NCBI RefSeq assembly: GCF_024166365.1
Contig: NC_064821.1
Span: 49,813,093-49,877,092 of the forward strand
Length of the DNA: 64,000 nucleotides
From: Elephas maximus indicus
Taxonomy: Eukaryota; Chordata; Mammalia; Proboscidea; Elephantidae
Direction: 5' to 3'
Positions 11,289 to 20,968 of the stretch are shown here, in pieces. Under the pieces are notes generated by a model. It was not told the origin of the DNA. It ran no database searches and saw nothing but the letters and a program-made list of their open reading frames with translations. Both the position numbers and the translations under genes were made by a program. The number at the start of each line of letters is the position of its first letter. The first letter of the stretch is position 1.

Positions 11289-12310
11289 AAGAAAGCTTTT
11301 TTTTTTTTTTTAATTTCAAATGGTTTAGATTGTATCTCTGATTTCCTCCTTTAACTGCCACTGGAAAAAGTTTTACTTTTTTTGGTATTAAAAAGGATTT
11401 TTGCTCACTTACGGGTTTACTGGTAATTCTAAGAATTTTTGTTGAAGGCCATGCTGTTTGGTACTTCCCAAAGGAGGCATGGTCCAAAAGGCATAATATC
11501 TCAATTGGAAGAATCTGAGTGAAACAATGAAAATATGAGCTAAGAACCAGGAACAACTCCAAGACACTGTTACTTACAACTCTGTAGGAAAGCTTCCCCT
11601 AAGGGAAGTGATAGAAAGGCCATCACTTAGATGGGTTAAAACACAACCGTAAAAGATACTACAAATGTATTAGAGGGATCAATCCTGTAAGAAGCCCCTG
11701 AAAAGTACATTATATGGCCAGAGAGACCTTATCTCTAATTTTTGTGATTCTATTTATTATTATTATTATTTGCAGAAAAAATACTTTGGAGTTGAAGAAA
11801 AAGAAGGGAGTGGAGTTTCCATGTAAAAATACTCATGTATTTCTTGGCTTTGAAATAATGAAACATCTTTAAAAATCAATTCTATGTCAGAATATCCAAA
11901 TGTCAGAGATTACAAAAGGTTAAAAAATTGATAAAGTTAGATAGGACATGGAATTTATGGTGAACAAAATATTGTGGCATGGTAATCTTCACAATATCAC
12001 TATTCAGCAAATAAATATACCATCATTAATGTAGCCTGCATTTTCTGTATAGCCACAATATGCAGATATTGTATCAAGATATATCTGTGTGATAGGGAAG
12101 AATTCAGGAGAAGCAAGATTTCTGATTGTTTTCCTATTTAATTTGGCACACAGGTCATTTAACTTCAGTGATTTCCCCAACCTCAAAATGGAAAAAAATG
12201 CTTTCTTATAATATTTAAATATTGAATGATTAAGTATGTCTTTTAAAAGTGAACGCATTATACCAAAAGCAAAAGTGATAATAAAATAAAATAAAATAAA
12301 TGGGACTACA
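11289..12310. other. AT-rich intergenic stretch
   Basis: It contains a T-run (11,297-11,311), a (TTA)n run (about 11,752-11,771) and an (AAATA)n run (12,282-12,301). No gene or assigned repeat. Confidence 0.5.
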
Positions 12311-12448
12311 TTGAAATGTAGCAAACGTTGGCAAAGAATGGACTCCCAAAGAACAAACAAATCTGTCTTAGAAGAAGTACAGCCAGAATGCTCCTTAGAA
12401 GCAAGGATGAAGAGACTATGTCTTACATACCTTGGACATGTAATAAGG
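12311..12448 (+). mobile_element. RTE fragment
   Basis: It matches the RTE 3' region: GGCAAAGAATGGACTCCCAAAGAAC, then CAGAATGCTCCTTAGAAGCAAGGATG, then CATACCTTGGACATGTAATAAGG. It switches at about 12,448 directly into L1 ORF2 sequence on the same strand. Confidence 0.75.
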
Positions 12449-13312
12449 GTTAGCAAGAATGTGGAGAAATTGGAACCCTCATTTCTGGTGGGAATGTAAA
12501 ACGGTAGAGCCAATTTGGAAAACCATTTGACAGTTGCCCAAAAAGTCAGAGTTACCATATGGTGCATCAAGTCCACTCCTAGGTATATACTCCAGAAAAA
12601 TGAAAACATATGTCCATAGAAAACTTTTACGCAAATATTACTAGCAGCATTATTCATAATAGCCAACAGGTGGAAACAACCCAAATGCCCGTCAACTGAT
12701 CAATGAATAAATGTCAACTGATGAATGCATAAATGTGATAAATCCATTTAAAACCAAAAAAAAAAACCCACTGCCGTTGAGTCGATTCCGACTCATAGAG
12801 ACCCTATAGGACAGAGTAGAACTGCCCCATAGAGTTTCCAAGGAGCACCTGGTGGATTCAAACTGCTGACCCTTTGGTTAGCAGCCCTAGCACTTCACCA
12901 CTATGCCACCAGGGTTTCCACATAAATCCATATAAGCAGTATTATTCAGCCATAAAAATAAATGAAATACTAATACATGCTACAATGTGAATCAACTTGG
13001 AAAACCTTACGCTAAGTGAAAGAAGCCAGACACAAGAGGCCACATATTGTATGGTTCTATTCATATGAAATATCCAGAATAGACAAATGCAATAGAGACA
13101 GAAAGTAGATTGGTGGTTGCCTGGGGACTGGGAGAGAGAGTAGAATGGGGAGTCACTGCTAACGGGTGCGGGGGGGGGGGGTTCTGTTTGGGGTCAGGAA
13201 AATACTCTAAATTTAGATTGTGATGATGGTTGCACAACTCTGTGAATATAATAAAACCAACTCAATGGATGGATTGTATAGTATGTGAATTACATCTCCA
13301 TAACTACGTTTT
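12449..13312 (+). mobile_element. Old L1 LINE 3' end, split by a SINE
   Basis: The + strand carries the ORF2 C-terminal region (TTCTGGTGGGAATGTAAAACGG, then CAGCATTATTCATAATAGCCAAC). It resumes after the SINE with TATTATTCAGCCATAAAAAT and runs to the L1 3' UTR ending near 13,312 in an A-run. The ORF2 frame is broken. A long open frame on the opposite strand (12,004-12,684) is a shadow. Confidence 0.85.
12748..12921 (-). mobile_element. AfroSINE copy inside L1, with target-site duplication
   Basis: Reverse-strand short-form element with an A-run and CTGCCGTTGAGTCGATTCCG at its 3' end. It is flanked by the direct repeat ATAAATCCAT (12,738-12,747 and 12,922-12,931). It is clearly younger than the L1 it splits. 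Confidence 0.95.
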
Positions 13313-13929
13313 TAAAAAAAGTATTAATATAAGTGTCATCCTGCATCCAAACTCTGGCTTACACAGAATTCTTTCCTTGAGAGCAGATAATATTCAAAGC
13401 CTCCAGTGTCTGATTTTACTCACAAACTCCTTACATACCTAGCATACGTAGCAAAGAAATTGTTAACTCTTTTAATTCTGAAGTGCAGTCTGTAAGATTA
13501 CAGTTCAGTAAGTTAGCCAATATGGTATAGTCTTTGTATGCGGCAAAATCTGTAATTTAATGATACTGTTACTTTGAATGCTCAATTTAGATTTGTATAT
13601 TAGAAAACATTTGTATCCTTGTCCAGTTGAAGATTTCTCTCCAGTGACTCTAAATATCTTTCTTGTATATGTATGTGCACTTAAAAGATTTTTCATCTTT
13701 GTCTTTCATCTATATTTTAAATTTTTACCATCCCTTTTTAACACATTAAAAAAAAGCAGAAACTATGTCTTTAAAAAGACCAAAGTAAAATAGAATTAAT
13801 TGAAGTTCTACTTAAATTAGAATTTCCTTCCAATTGGGCTTTCTTTGAGTAGGTGGAGGATGCAGAAAGACATTCTCCAGAAGATGAGCAGTAAATATGT
13901 TAGGTAACACTCCCGAGAAAGGAGACGTT
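13313..13929. other. AT-rich DNA upstream of the CpG island
   Basis: No repeat or coding region was recognised. It probably contains distal promoter sequence of UBE4B, but no site can be called with confidence. Confidence 0.45.
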
Positions 13930-14197
13930 TTCGTTCACTTGGCTGCGGCGTAGATACGTTTATCACTAAAAAGCAAAAGTGACTGAGAACAACGAAGGCG
14001 CTGCGGGAACCCGGTGGCGTCAGTCCCCTCAGGCTGATCTTCCATGTGTCAGTCCCGGCGCTGTCCCTCTACCGCCACCACCTGCGGCCTCCTCGGTCCC
14101 CAGCCCTCGCATTCCTCCCGGTGTGCCCATCCCTCTCCCTCCCCTCGGGAGCCTACCTGGGCCCTGACGCCGTGCCCGCCACCCCCGCGCCGTCGCC

Positions 14198-14245
14198 ATG
14201 GCACCACGCCGCCCCGCCCCCGCCGCGCCGCCCCGCCCCCGCTCG
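14198..14245 (+). promoter_or_regulatory. Cluster of GC boxes (Sp/KLF-type)
   Basis: CCGCCCC and CCCCGCCCCCG units recur at least four times between the ATGGCACC at 14,198 and about 14,245. They are consistent with Sp1/KLF binding in the UBE4B core promoter. Confidence 0.6.
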
Positions 14246-14373
14246 CGGGCCCGCCCCCCGCGGGCTCTCTCGCCCCTCCCCCCCGCCCCGCGCAGTTGCG
14301 GGGGAAGGGACGGAGTCGGGGGCGGGGAGGGGGCGCCGAGGAGAGGAAATCGGCGGCGCGACGCCCGCGGCCT

Positions 14374-14378
14374 ATTGG
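14374..14378 (-). promoter_or_regulatory. Inverted CCAAT box (NF-Y type)
   Basis: The context CCTATTGGCTG gives CCAAT on the reverse strand, with favourable flanks (CAGCCAATAGG). It lies about 65 bases upstream of the likely initiation zone, the usual distance for an NF-Y site. Confidence 0.6.
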
Positions 14379-14416
14379 CTGCCTCGTCCAGGAGCCAGAA
14401 GCCCCGCCTCCCTGGT

Positions 14417-14434
14417 GGGGGTCACGTGACCCCC
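14417..14434. promoter_or_regulatory. Perfect 18-base palindrome with E-box core (CLEAR/USF-like)
   Basis: GGGGGTCACGTGACCCCC is its own reverse complement over 18 bases. The core GTCACGTGAC is the consensus for the CLEAR element (TFEB/TFE3/MITF) and is also a strong USF/MAX site. It lies between the CCAAT box and the YY1-like site. Confidence 0.65.
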
Positions 14435-14437
14435 TTC

Positions 14438-14450
14438 AAAGATGGCCGCC
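14438..14450 (+). promoter_or_regulatory. YY1-like initiator site
   Basis: AAAGATGGCCGCC resembles the YY1 consensus AAGATGGCGGC, which in mammalian CpG promoters often lies just downstream of the transcription start. It suggests initiation close to 14,425-14,445. The ATG inside it also opens a six-codon upstream ORF. Confidence 0.5.
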
Positions 14451-14462
14451 CTGTTGTTTTGA
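14442..14462 (+). other. Upstream ORF 1 (MAALLF)
   Basis: ATG within the YY1-like site, six codons, stop TGA at 14,460-14,462. The stop overlaps another ATG (TGATGAAT), which opens a frame running to about 14,512. It is relevant only if transcription starts upstream of it. Confidence 0.35.
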
Positions 14463-14825
14463 TGAATAATACTTGGTGGGGAGTGGGGGTAAGTGGAGGG
14501 GTGGAGGGGTAGGAGGATTTACTCTTCCAGCTAGAGGCATCGCGAGTCTCGTCCTCCCCCTCCCCCTGCCCAGGCTCCGGCGCGGAGGCGGGGCGTGGCC
14601 GGCCTGCTTTGGGAGGGGAGGGGCTTCCCTCTTCAGTGCTGGGCTCTGTCTGGGCGCCTTTGGGGTCGCGTTGCCTCGGAGCACCCACTCTGCAGTCGAA
14701 CAGTTCCCGCCAGGGGCAAAAGGTAGGAAGGAGAGCAGGATCTGCCGGAGGAAGCGCAGCTGCCGCGCCACCACCACGAAGACCTAGCAAGCTCGGAGCA
14801 CGAGACCAGCTGGAGACCGCGCTCC

Positions 14826-14843
14826 ATGCTCTGGACAACCTAG
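14826..14843 (+). other. Upstream ORF 2 (MLWTT)
   Basis: ATGCTCTGG to a TAG, five codons, in the UBE4B leader. The start context CTCCATGC is weak. Confidence 0.35.
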
Positions 14844-15013
14844 GAAGCAGAGGGTAGTAAGTGGCGCCTTAAGATAACCGTGTAGCAGCAGCAGTGGCGG
14901 CCAGAAGAGGCTGCTCAGGACAGAAGCAGCTGTAAGAGGCTCTGGGGCGATTGAAGTGACTGAAGCCAAGGCGGTTCAGTGCCTCTCGTGTTCTTATATT
15001 TTAACCTCTGACT

Positions 15014-15025
15014 ATGCAATTCTGA
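15014..15025 (+). other. Upstream ORF 3 (MQF)
   Basis: ATGCAATTCTGA, three codons, about 120 bases before the UBE4B start. The context CTATGC is weak, so leaky scanning to the main start is expected. Confidence 0.35.
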
Positions 15026-15147
15026 AACCTCCCCCATTTGGGGGACTAGACAGTCCGATAGACACCTTCTACTCTCCTTTCCTTCTTCCCTTCTCTCGAG
15101 AACAGAAGGATCTTTCCTTAACGTCTTTCATCATTAAGAGGAAAGCG

Positions 15148-15171
15148 ATGGAGGAGCTGAGCGCTGATGAG
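15148..15171 (+). CDS. UBE4B: UBE4B first coding exon (N-terminal 8 codons, partial gene)
   Basis: The exon reads ATG GAG GAG CTG AGC GCT GAT GAG, giving MEELSADE, the N-terminus I recall for mammalian UBE4B (which continues IRRRRLARLAGG from exon 2). The start has a strong Kozak context (GCGATGG, with G at -3 and +4). The exon ends in phase 0 at GAG|GTGAGG, a near-consensus donor. Read-through continues as VRR and then loses all resemblance to the protein, as expected for intron. UBE4B is the vertebrate Ufd2: a C-terminal U-box E3/E4 enzyme that lengthens ubiquitin chains on substrates and works with VCP/p97. The catalytic U-box and Ufd2 core are encoded far downstream, outside this window. 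The upstream CpG island supports a first exon. The assignment rests on eight residues plus context, so it is strong but not proven. Confidence 0.85.
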
Positions 15172-17794
15172 GTGAGGAGGTTGGGGGGACACCTTGGGGG
15201 ACTAGTTGGCAACTCTTTGGCGCTTTGGACAAAGATGATATTGCGCCAGTGGAGCTTGGCCTTTGGGCTTGGGGAAGAAATGAAGATGACACTTTCAAAG
15301 AATAAAATGACTCTCTAAGAGATTCTCGTTTTATTCTCCCTTCGTTTATTTCTCCATTCTGAACTCCATTTGCTTCTTTTTCGAATCTTTTAGGATCTGA
15401 AGAAGAGTAGAGCATCTTGAGGTGTTCATTCTTTTCTTGAGGGTACTCAAACAAGAAAGGTTAGATTTATATCAAGTTTAATAACACACACTTTACTGCA
15501 GCAATTTAAAGAATAATTTTGGATGGAATCAGAGTGATAGTGGGTGTATGTTTTAAAGGAATTATTTGAAATCCCATGTATGTGTGGCCGTAAGTTGTAT
15601 AAGTTGATTAAATATGCCTTTGTGTTTGAGGATGGCCTACAGACAGATTCTCTGATATTTAACAGAATATGTGTCTTCCCAACGGTTTAGAGAATCCTAG
15701 TTAAATTCCGGTAATTTAAGAGACCACAACAGACTTCTGGCATACTTGGCTTTCATTCTACCTTTCCCTAGTTCTTGTCTCTTTCAAACTCTTGTTTTGC
15801 TATAGCAGAGACTACACAGGAAGCAAATGACTTAGTAAATTCCCCCCGTTCTCATTTCTGAAAGGAGTCATACAGATCCCCTTCTGATGTTTTAAAGATT
15901 TTTTAATAAGATTGTCATAAAAACAGTGGCAATAAGGGTACAGGGAATTTCCTGTGATTATACCGACCTTTCCCTTCCTTTTTACAAATTGAGCTTCCCT
16001 TTCAGGACCCCTGCTGGCCTCACCCTCTTCAACTGACCTCCTCATTTCTTCCACTGGTCATATAAAACTTCCCTAAAGTATTATGAAAGCAGTCATCCAT
16101 CAGGTTGGTTGTACTGTAAGACTTCCATGCTCTAGTTTTAGCTACAGAGTAGTCAGTGTGTTTACTTAGGGACTGAAATTCTCCAGGGATAGGGCATACA
16201 AGTCGTGGGTTAAGGGTCAGGTAGGAAAGGAAGCATATTATTTTGTTGGTTGTGATACTTGACTGTTTGGAAAGTCAAGATTGCCCATTCTGTGTTACTG
16301 ATTTTTGCTTTCCTCAAATACTTCAGGAATATAATCTTAAATTAGAAGACTATTAAAACAGTTCCATTCAGTCAGGCAGGAACTATCAAGAGATTCCCTT
16401 AGAGGGCAGTTTGTTTTATGTAGTTTTAAAAAAAATGCCTCCCCCCCCCCCGCCACCCTTTATTCCTGTAGCAATAATTTCATATAAAGCAAAGAGTTTA
16501 TGTTTTTTAGTAGTCTTTTTCTCCCACAAATTATTTTTTTCTTGATGATCTCTAAATTGTTCCTGGTTTAGAGTTTTTTGGATTAATTTTCAGCAGGAAA
16601 TTATTTTCAAACCAATAAAGAATACCGACAAGTTAAAGGTGCTGTATAATCTGAAATGTGTTCTTTACTCAGTCCCTGAGGAAGGTGTAACTTTTTTGTT
16701 ACCATATAAGGAACAAATGTAACCTTTTGCAGAGGCGATACAAGAAACATTTTTCAAGGTCAACAGAATATTAAAGTAAATGTGAGAAGTTAAATTCACT
16801 AGTGTAAGATCAATATGAAATTATTTTCAGCAAATTAGCCTGAACAAAAAGGGATAATTCAAGAATAGGTAATTTTACTTTCAGCAGAATTTAGAACAAA
16901 TAATTTTGGGGGGAAAATCTCTTTAAAGTGTGTGTGTGTATGTGTGTTTAATCCAGTTTCTTTAATTCTGGGGTTAGGTGAGTAATTCTCAACAGAGACA
17001 TGTCCATAGCTTTTTTTGCCTTTGTGTTGTTACTCTAGCAGGGAAAACTTTTGTCACACGTATAATGTGACATTGATTTGGTTAGAAAATAATGCGTTTT
17101 CGTTATTGAATTCAAACAAACATTTCAAGGTTAAAACAGGCAAGACTGTGTGTGATCTTTCAATCTAAATTAGGAAATTAGGTAAGGCAGGATTTCATAT
17201 TTTAACAAAATGAAAATGTATGAGAATATAGTCCGTGAAAAATAAAGGCTGTTATAACCAGATTAGTAGCTTTAGAAAATTTTACATTATGGGCAGTTTT
17301 GGGCCCTCTCGTAGATCACCTTAAATTCTTGTGCTTTTCCTCTCTTGTGTTGTACAAGAGAAAAAAGTGAAATATTTGTCTAACTTCATGGCTGTTATTA
17401 TTTATATAGAGTGCTACAGTGAATCCATTGCTCCCTAGAGCAGGTCCATGACTAAGTTCATTCCCTTCAGAAACCTCCAGTCCCAGGCATCATTATTTAC
17501 GTTACATTCATTCTGTAGCTTACTCATGTCTTGTTTTTCATATGATGCTGGGAATAGGGCAGGTATTTTAAACTTTTTTTCATCAGAGGTGTGAGATTGC
17601 ATTGAAATCATTTGCTTTTTTTTTTTTTTTTTTGGCTAAATCTTTATGACCCAGTTCATCTGCAAGATGGCTGGCTGAGATTCAGGGTGTGGCCATGGTT
17701 TTAGAAGAGTGTTAGATGTTGCATCCCTGTCCCCCATGCAGATTATGGGGAGTTAACCTGTGACCTTGGACTTTTTAAGCAGGGTTCTGTAAAT
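15172..17794 (+). other. Repeat-poor proximal intron
   Basis: No SINE, LINE or LTR was recognised over 2.6 kb, unlike the rest of the intron. It holds a C-run (16,441-16,451), a short GT run (16,926-16,948) and a T-run (about 17,617-17,633). Freedom from insertions next to a promoter often marks regulatory DNA, but no site is called. Confidence 0.5.
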
Positions 17795-18035
17795 GGAAAG
17801 GGACTAACATTTATCAGCAGCCTTAGAAGCTTGCTTCATGCCAGGCAGTTTACAGCCATTGTCTCATTTGATAAAACAGTGTAATTAGACAGATGCTAGA
17901 TCCTTATTTATAAGGTGAGGAAACTGAGGTTTAGGTTAAGTCATTTGTCCATAGTGACCTGGCTTAGAAGTGACAGAGTTGGCATTCAAACCCAGTCCCC
18001 TAACTCTGAAGCTCTCTTTACTACATTTTACTGCT
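17795..18035 (-). repeat. MIR SINE
   Basis: Reverse-strand MIR pattern: CATGCCAGGCAGTTTACAGCC, then GGTGAGGAAACTGAGG, then GTGACCTGGCTTAGAAGTGACAGAG. Ancient and diverged. Confidence 0.7.
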
Positions 18036-18399
18036 TAAGGACTGGCCATAAATTCTATATGAATATCCTGCTAACATTGACCCACGCTGCTTAAAATGCA
18101 TAGTTTTCCTGTAGAAGTGTTGTTTTCTATGAATACCTTCATGATGGGATAAGGTCTATTGTCGTTTTGGTTGTGACTCTCATCTGAAACACCCCCCCCC
18201 AATTGTCATTCAACAAGCATTTTTTCAAAAAGCAGAGGCTTTGCCTCCCCCATCAATATATCAGGTTGGTTAAAGGGAATATAATCCTTTTTCTTAAATT
18301 AAAATTTAATTGGGAAGAGCAAGATAGATAGGAATCCAACAATTGTAGTGTCCTAACTGTTGTTGTGGAAGTTATGCACAAGACACCAAGGAAAATACT

Positions 18400-18750
18400 G
18401 GTGGGAGGTGTCTTAGTGAAGACTTTCAAGAAAAAATGATCTTTGTGCTGAAGAGTAGCTGCCAGGTTAAGGGTCCTTGGAACTGGCTCTGAGGCTGAGG
18501 AGCTCAGGAAATGGTGAGAAGTAGTGTGACTGGAGCACAAGATTTTGCCTTGGGGAGGAGTGGTGGCAGATGAGGCAGGTGCCAGATCTTGGAGGGCTTT
18601 CAGAAATGCTTTGGGAGTTTGAACTTTCTCTGTAAAGCTGTTAGAAGCCTTTGAAGGGTTTTAAGGGATTAGAAAGTTGACTGGCAAGGGAGGAGAGAGT
18701 GGCTTGGAAGAAGGGCTCCAGGCAGGGAGACAGGATGCTGTTGCTATCTG
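18400..18750 (+). repeat. Ancient interspersed repeat, family not assigned
   Basis: Landmarks include GATCTTGGAGGGCTTTCAG and GTTAGAAGCCTTTGAAGGGTTTTAAG. They fit the same dispersed family as 9,755-10,660 and 26,105-26,645. It has no coding content. Confidence 0.45.
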
Positions 18751-18760
18751 GGAGTGAGAC

Positions 18761-18932
18761 ACAAAAACCCAAAACCAAACTCATCGCCATCGAGTTGATT
18801 CTGACTCATAACCACCGTATAGGATAGGGTAGAACTGCCCCATAGAGTTTCCAGGGAGTGCCTGGTGGATTCGAACTGCCAACCTTTTGGTTAGCAGCCA
18901 AACTCTTAACCATTGCACCACCAGGGTTCCCA
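18761..18932 (-). mobile_element. AfroSINE copy with target-site duplication
   Basis: Reverse-strand short-form element, flanked by GGAGTGAGAC (18,751-18,760 and 18,933-18,942). It sits inside or at the end of the older repeat on its left. Confidence 0.95.
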
Positions 18933-18942
18933 GGAGTGAGAC

Positions 18943-19384
18943 GGTAGAGTCCAAACCCAGGCAGTGGCAGTGGGAATGGAGGCGGAGCAGACAGACACCA
19001 GCAATATCAAGGATCTATGTTAACCTAGTTCTAATGATCAGTTTGATGTGAAGAGGATGGGGGAAGAGAAAGGACGAAGATGATTGCTCAGTTTCTAACT
19101 TGAGAGATGGATTGGGAGTGGGATAAGGAATTCCAGATGGGGAGCAGGTTTTGGAGAAAGCAGGTGAGTTTAGTTTTGAACCATGGACTGAGGAGTCAAC
19201 ATGGAGACCCCCACCCTGGCCTTTCTATCTAACATCTCTATCCCTTTGACATTTTCTTCCTTTGTAGTAGGCCACAGGACCTAAGCTGGTGCTTCATAAC
19301 TGGAGATTCTTCTCCTTCAAGCCTGGTAGGATTCGGATGCAGCCTCCTTGACCCCTCCTCCACTCCTGTTCACTTTAGAAGAGA
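18943..19384. other. Intron, nothing firmly recognised
   Basis: The stretch at 19,070-19,200 (GAGATGGATTGGGAGTGGG, then GTGAGTTTAGTTTTGAACCATG) may continue the ancient repeat found left of the SINE. The rest is unassigned. Confidence 0.4.
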
Positions 19385-19615
19385 GATGGAGGATGATAAT
19401 ATTAGCTGACTTTTATTGAACCCTTAATATGTGCTCAGCACTTAGTTTGCTTAGCAGAATTGGTTTTGTTGTTATCCCCATTTTACAGATGAGAAAATTG
19501 AGGCTAATAGAAATTAAGTAACTTGTGGAAATGCACACAAATACTAAGCGATAGAAACTGGATTCTAATTTAACTATGACCTCAGAGTTCTTAATCCCTC
19601 TACTAAACGGCCTGT
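19385..19615 (-). repeat. MIR SINE
   Basis: It carries ATGTGCTCAGCACTTAG, then CCCCATTTTACAGATGAGAAAATTGAGG, then GAAATTAAGTAACTTG, the MIR core read on the reverse strand. Confidence 0.75.
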
Positions 19616-19705
19616 AAAACAGAAATAACCTGAGCAGATTGTAATGTTTACAGTGTTCTTATTGTCCCTTTTGAGGTGGAAATTGGAAGCCCTAGTGGAC
19701 TTTTA

Positions 19706-19924
19706 AGGAGCCCCGGTAGCGCAACAGGTAAGCACTCACCTGCTAACTGAAAGGTTGGCATTTCAAACCCACCCAGTGGCTCCTTGGGAGAAAGACCTAT
19801 CTATTCCTGTAAAGATTACAGCATAAGAAACCGTATGGGGCAGTTCTGCTCTATCATATAGGGTCACTATTAGTCGAAATCAACTTGATGGGACACAGCA
19901 TCATCATCATCATCAACGACTGTA
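19706..19924 (+). mobile_element. AfroSINE copy, long subfamily, with target-site duplication
   Basis: The head is GGAGCCCCGGTAGCGCAACAGG. The tail ends GTCGAAATCAACTTGATGGG followed by an (ATC)n run. It is flanked by GACTTTTA (19,698-19,705 and 19,925-19,932). Confidence 0.93.
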
Positions 19925-20094
19925 GACTTTTAGTCTCCAGTTGCTATTCCTGAGAATGGATCTCATCTTATAGAGGAAGACTACCAGGGAGACTCCTTAC
20001 AAGGGGCACTTGGGTCTTCAGGCCTTTGCTCTGCACAGAGTGCATTTCCTTGCAAGCTCCCTGTGGTGTATCTAGGTAAAGATGCCTTCCTGTC

Positions 20095-20460
20095 AGCAGT
20101 TCATTCAACCCTATTTACTGTTTCCTTGCTGTGTGTCAGACACTGCAGGAACCCTGCTTGCATGGAACCTCCTTCTAGTGAGAGGAGACATGATAAACAC
20201 AAATATACACCTAAGATGTTATTTTGTAATAAGTATTATGAAGAAAAAGAAGTAGACTAAAGGGATGGAGATCACTAGAGGTGTGTGGGGTGTGTGCGAT
20301 TTCAGGAGGTGGCTGTTGAGCAGACTTAATGAGAGGAAGCGAGCCATGTCGCCACCTGGGGAAAGAGTTTTCCCATGTACAGGGAACATCAAGTACTAAG
20401 GGCCTTGAGGTGGATACCTTCTTGACCTGCTACAGGAACAGCAAGGAGGCCAAATGTGGT
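20095..20460 (+). repeat. Ancient interspersed repeat, family not assigned
   Basis: Landmarks are TGTGTGTCAGACACTGCAGG and then AGGGAACATCAAGTACTAAGGGCCTTGAGG. They match the order in other old copies of the same family (for example 34,868-35,000 for the first part). Confidence 0.5.
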
Positions 20461-20755
20461 TGGAACCTGGTCAGCAAGGCGCTCAGTGGCAAGAGATGAA
20501 GCCACTCATTCTAGCCAATATTTACTGAGTGCTTATAGCTGTATCTCAGTCAATTCTGAGGTGTCCATTCCTCCTCCCCCCCATCCCACACACAAACATT
20601 TTAACATCTTTGAAATTGAGTTGCTTCTTACAGTGGATAGAGTGATGTTATCACCACTGGCCAGGTGGCAGTTGTGACACATTGTCATTTCCTGTTTGTG
20701 TGTGAACCTGGTCATACCTGTTCATATTATTGTCCCTTCAGTTGAGTAAAGTGCT

Positions 20756-20956
20756 GCTGTTGTTAGGTGCTGTCAAGTCGATTTTCAACTCATAGTGACC
20801 CCATGTGACAGTAGAACTTCCCAGTGGATTTTAGGCTGTAATCCTTATGGAAGCAGATCACTAGGTCTTTTTCTCACTCAGCTGCTGGGTGGGTTTAAAC
20901 TGCCAACCTTTAGGTTAGCAGTCGAGTCCTTAATGGTTGTGCCACCAGGGCTCCTT
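20756..20956 (-). mobile_element. AfroSINE copy, first of three at one target
   Basis: Reverse-strand element from TTGTTAGGTGCTGTCAAGTCG (RTE-like tail) to GTGCCACCAGGGCTCCTT (head). It is flanked by GAGTAAAGTGCT (20,744-20,755) and GAGTTAAATGCT (20,957-20,968). Confidence 0.9.
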
Positions 20957-20968
20957 GAGTTAAATGCT

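Larger units (their letters stand above)
13930..14970 (+). promoter_or_regulatory. UBE4B: CpG island promoter of UBE4B
   Basis: GC content rises abruptly near 13,930 and peaks at about 14,160-14,350 with dense CpG. The surrounding DNA is AT-rich and CpG-poor. Within it are tandem GC boxes, an inverted CCAAT box, a CACGTG palindrome and a YY1-like element, all within 260 bases and in the usual order for a TATA-less housekeeping promoter. The first coding exon follows about 700 bases downstream. Such islands are often transcribed in both directions, but no opposite-strand exon is recognisable. Boundaries are estimated by eye. Confidence 0.85.
14440..15147 (+). other. UBE4B: UBE4B 5' untranslated region (exon 1, start estimated)
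   Basis: The stretch lies between the promoter elements and the start codon at 15,148. It has no obvious splice-acceptor/donor pair that must be used, so a single contiguous first exon is the simplest reading. A GGTAGG near 14,721 could be an alternative donor. It contains short upstream ORFs. The frame of the UBE4B start codon is open back to a TAA at 14,875-14,877 but has no ATG in that interval. The 5' boundary is inferred from the YY1-like site, not observed. Confidence 0.5.

Noticed and set aside
12004..12684. 226-codon frame on the - strand
   Set aside because: It runs antisense through AT-rich intergenic DNA, an RTE fragment and an L1 tail, with no coherent protein resemblance.
13979..14857. 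Several overlapping open frames of 60-140 codons on both strands
   Set aside because: All lie in the CpG island, are proline/arginine/alanine-rich and occur in every frame at once, as expected for GC-rich DNA with few stops.
13930..14970. Divergent gene sharing the CpG island on the - strand
   Set aside because: Bidirectional transcription is plausible, but no exon with a start codon, donor and recognisable peptide was found upstream on the - strand.
14956..15318. 120-codon frame reading through the UBE4B start codon
   Set aside because: It begins with GTG, not ATG, and its 3' part runs past the GAG|GTGAGG donor into intron. Only MEELSADE (15,148-15,171) is supported as coding.
20569..20580. 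Possible short regulatory pyrimidine tract / splice acceptor
   Set aside because: CCTCCTCCCCCC is not followed by an exon-like frame matching UBE4B, and it lies next to old repeat sequence.
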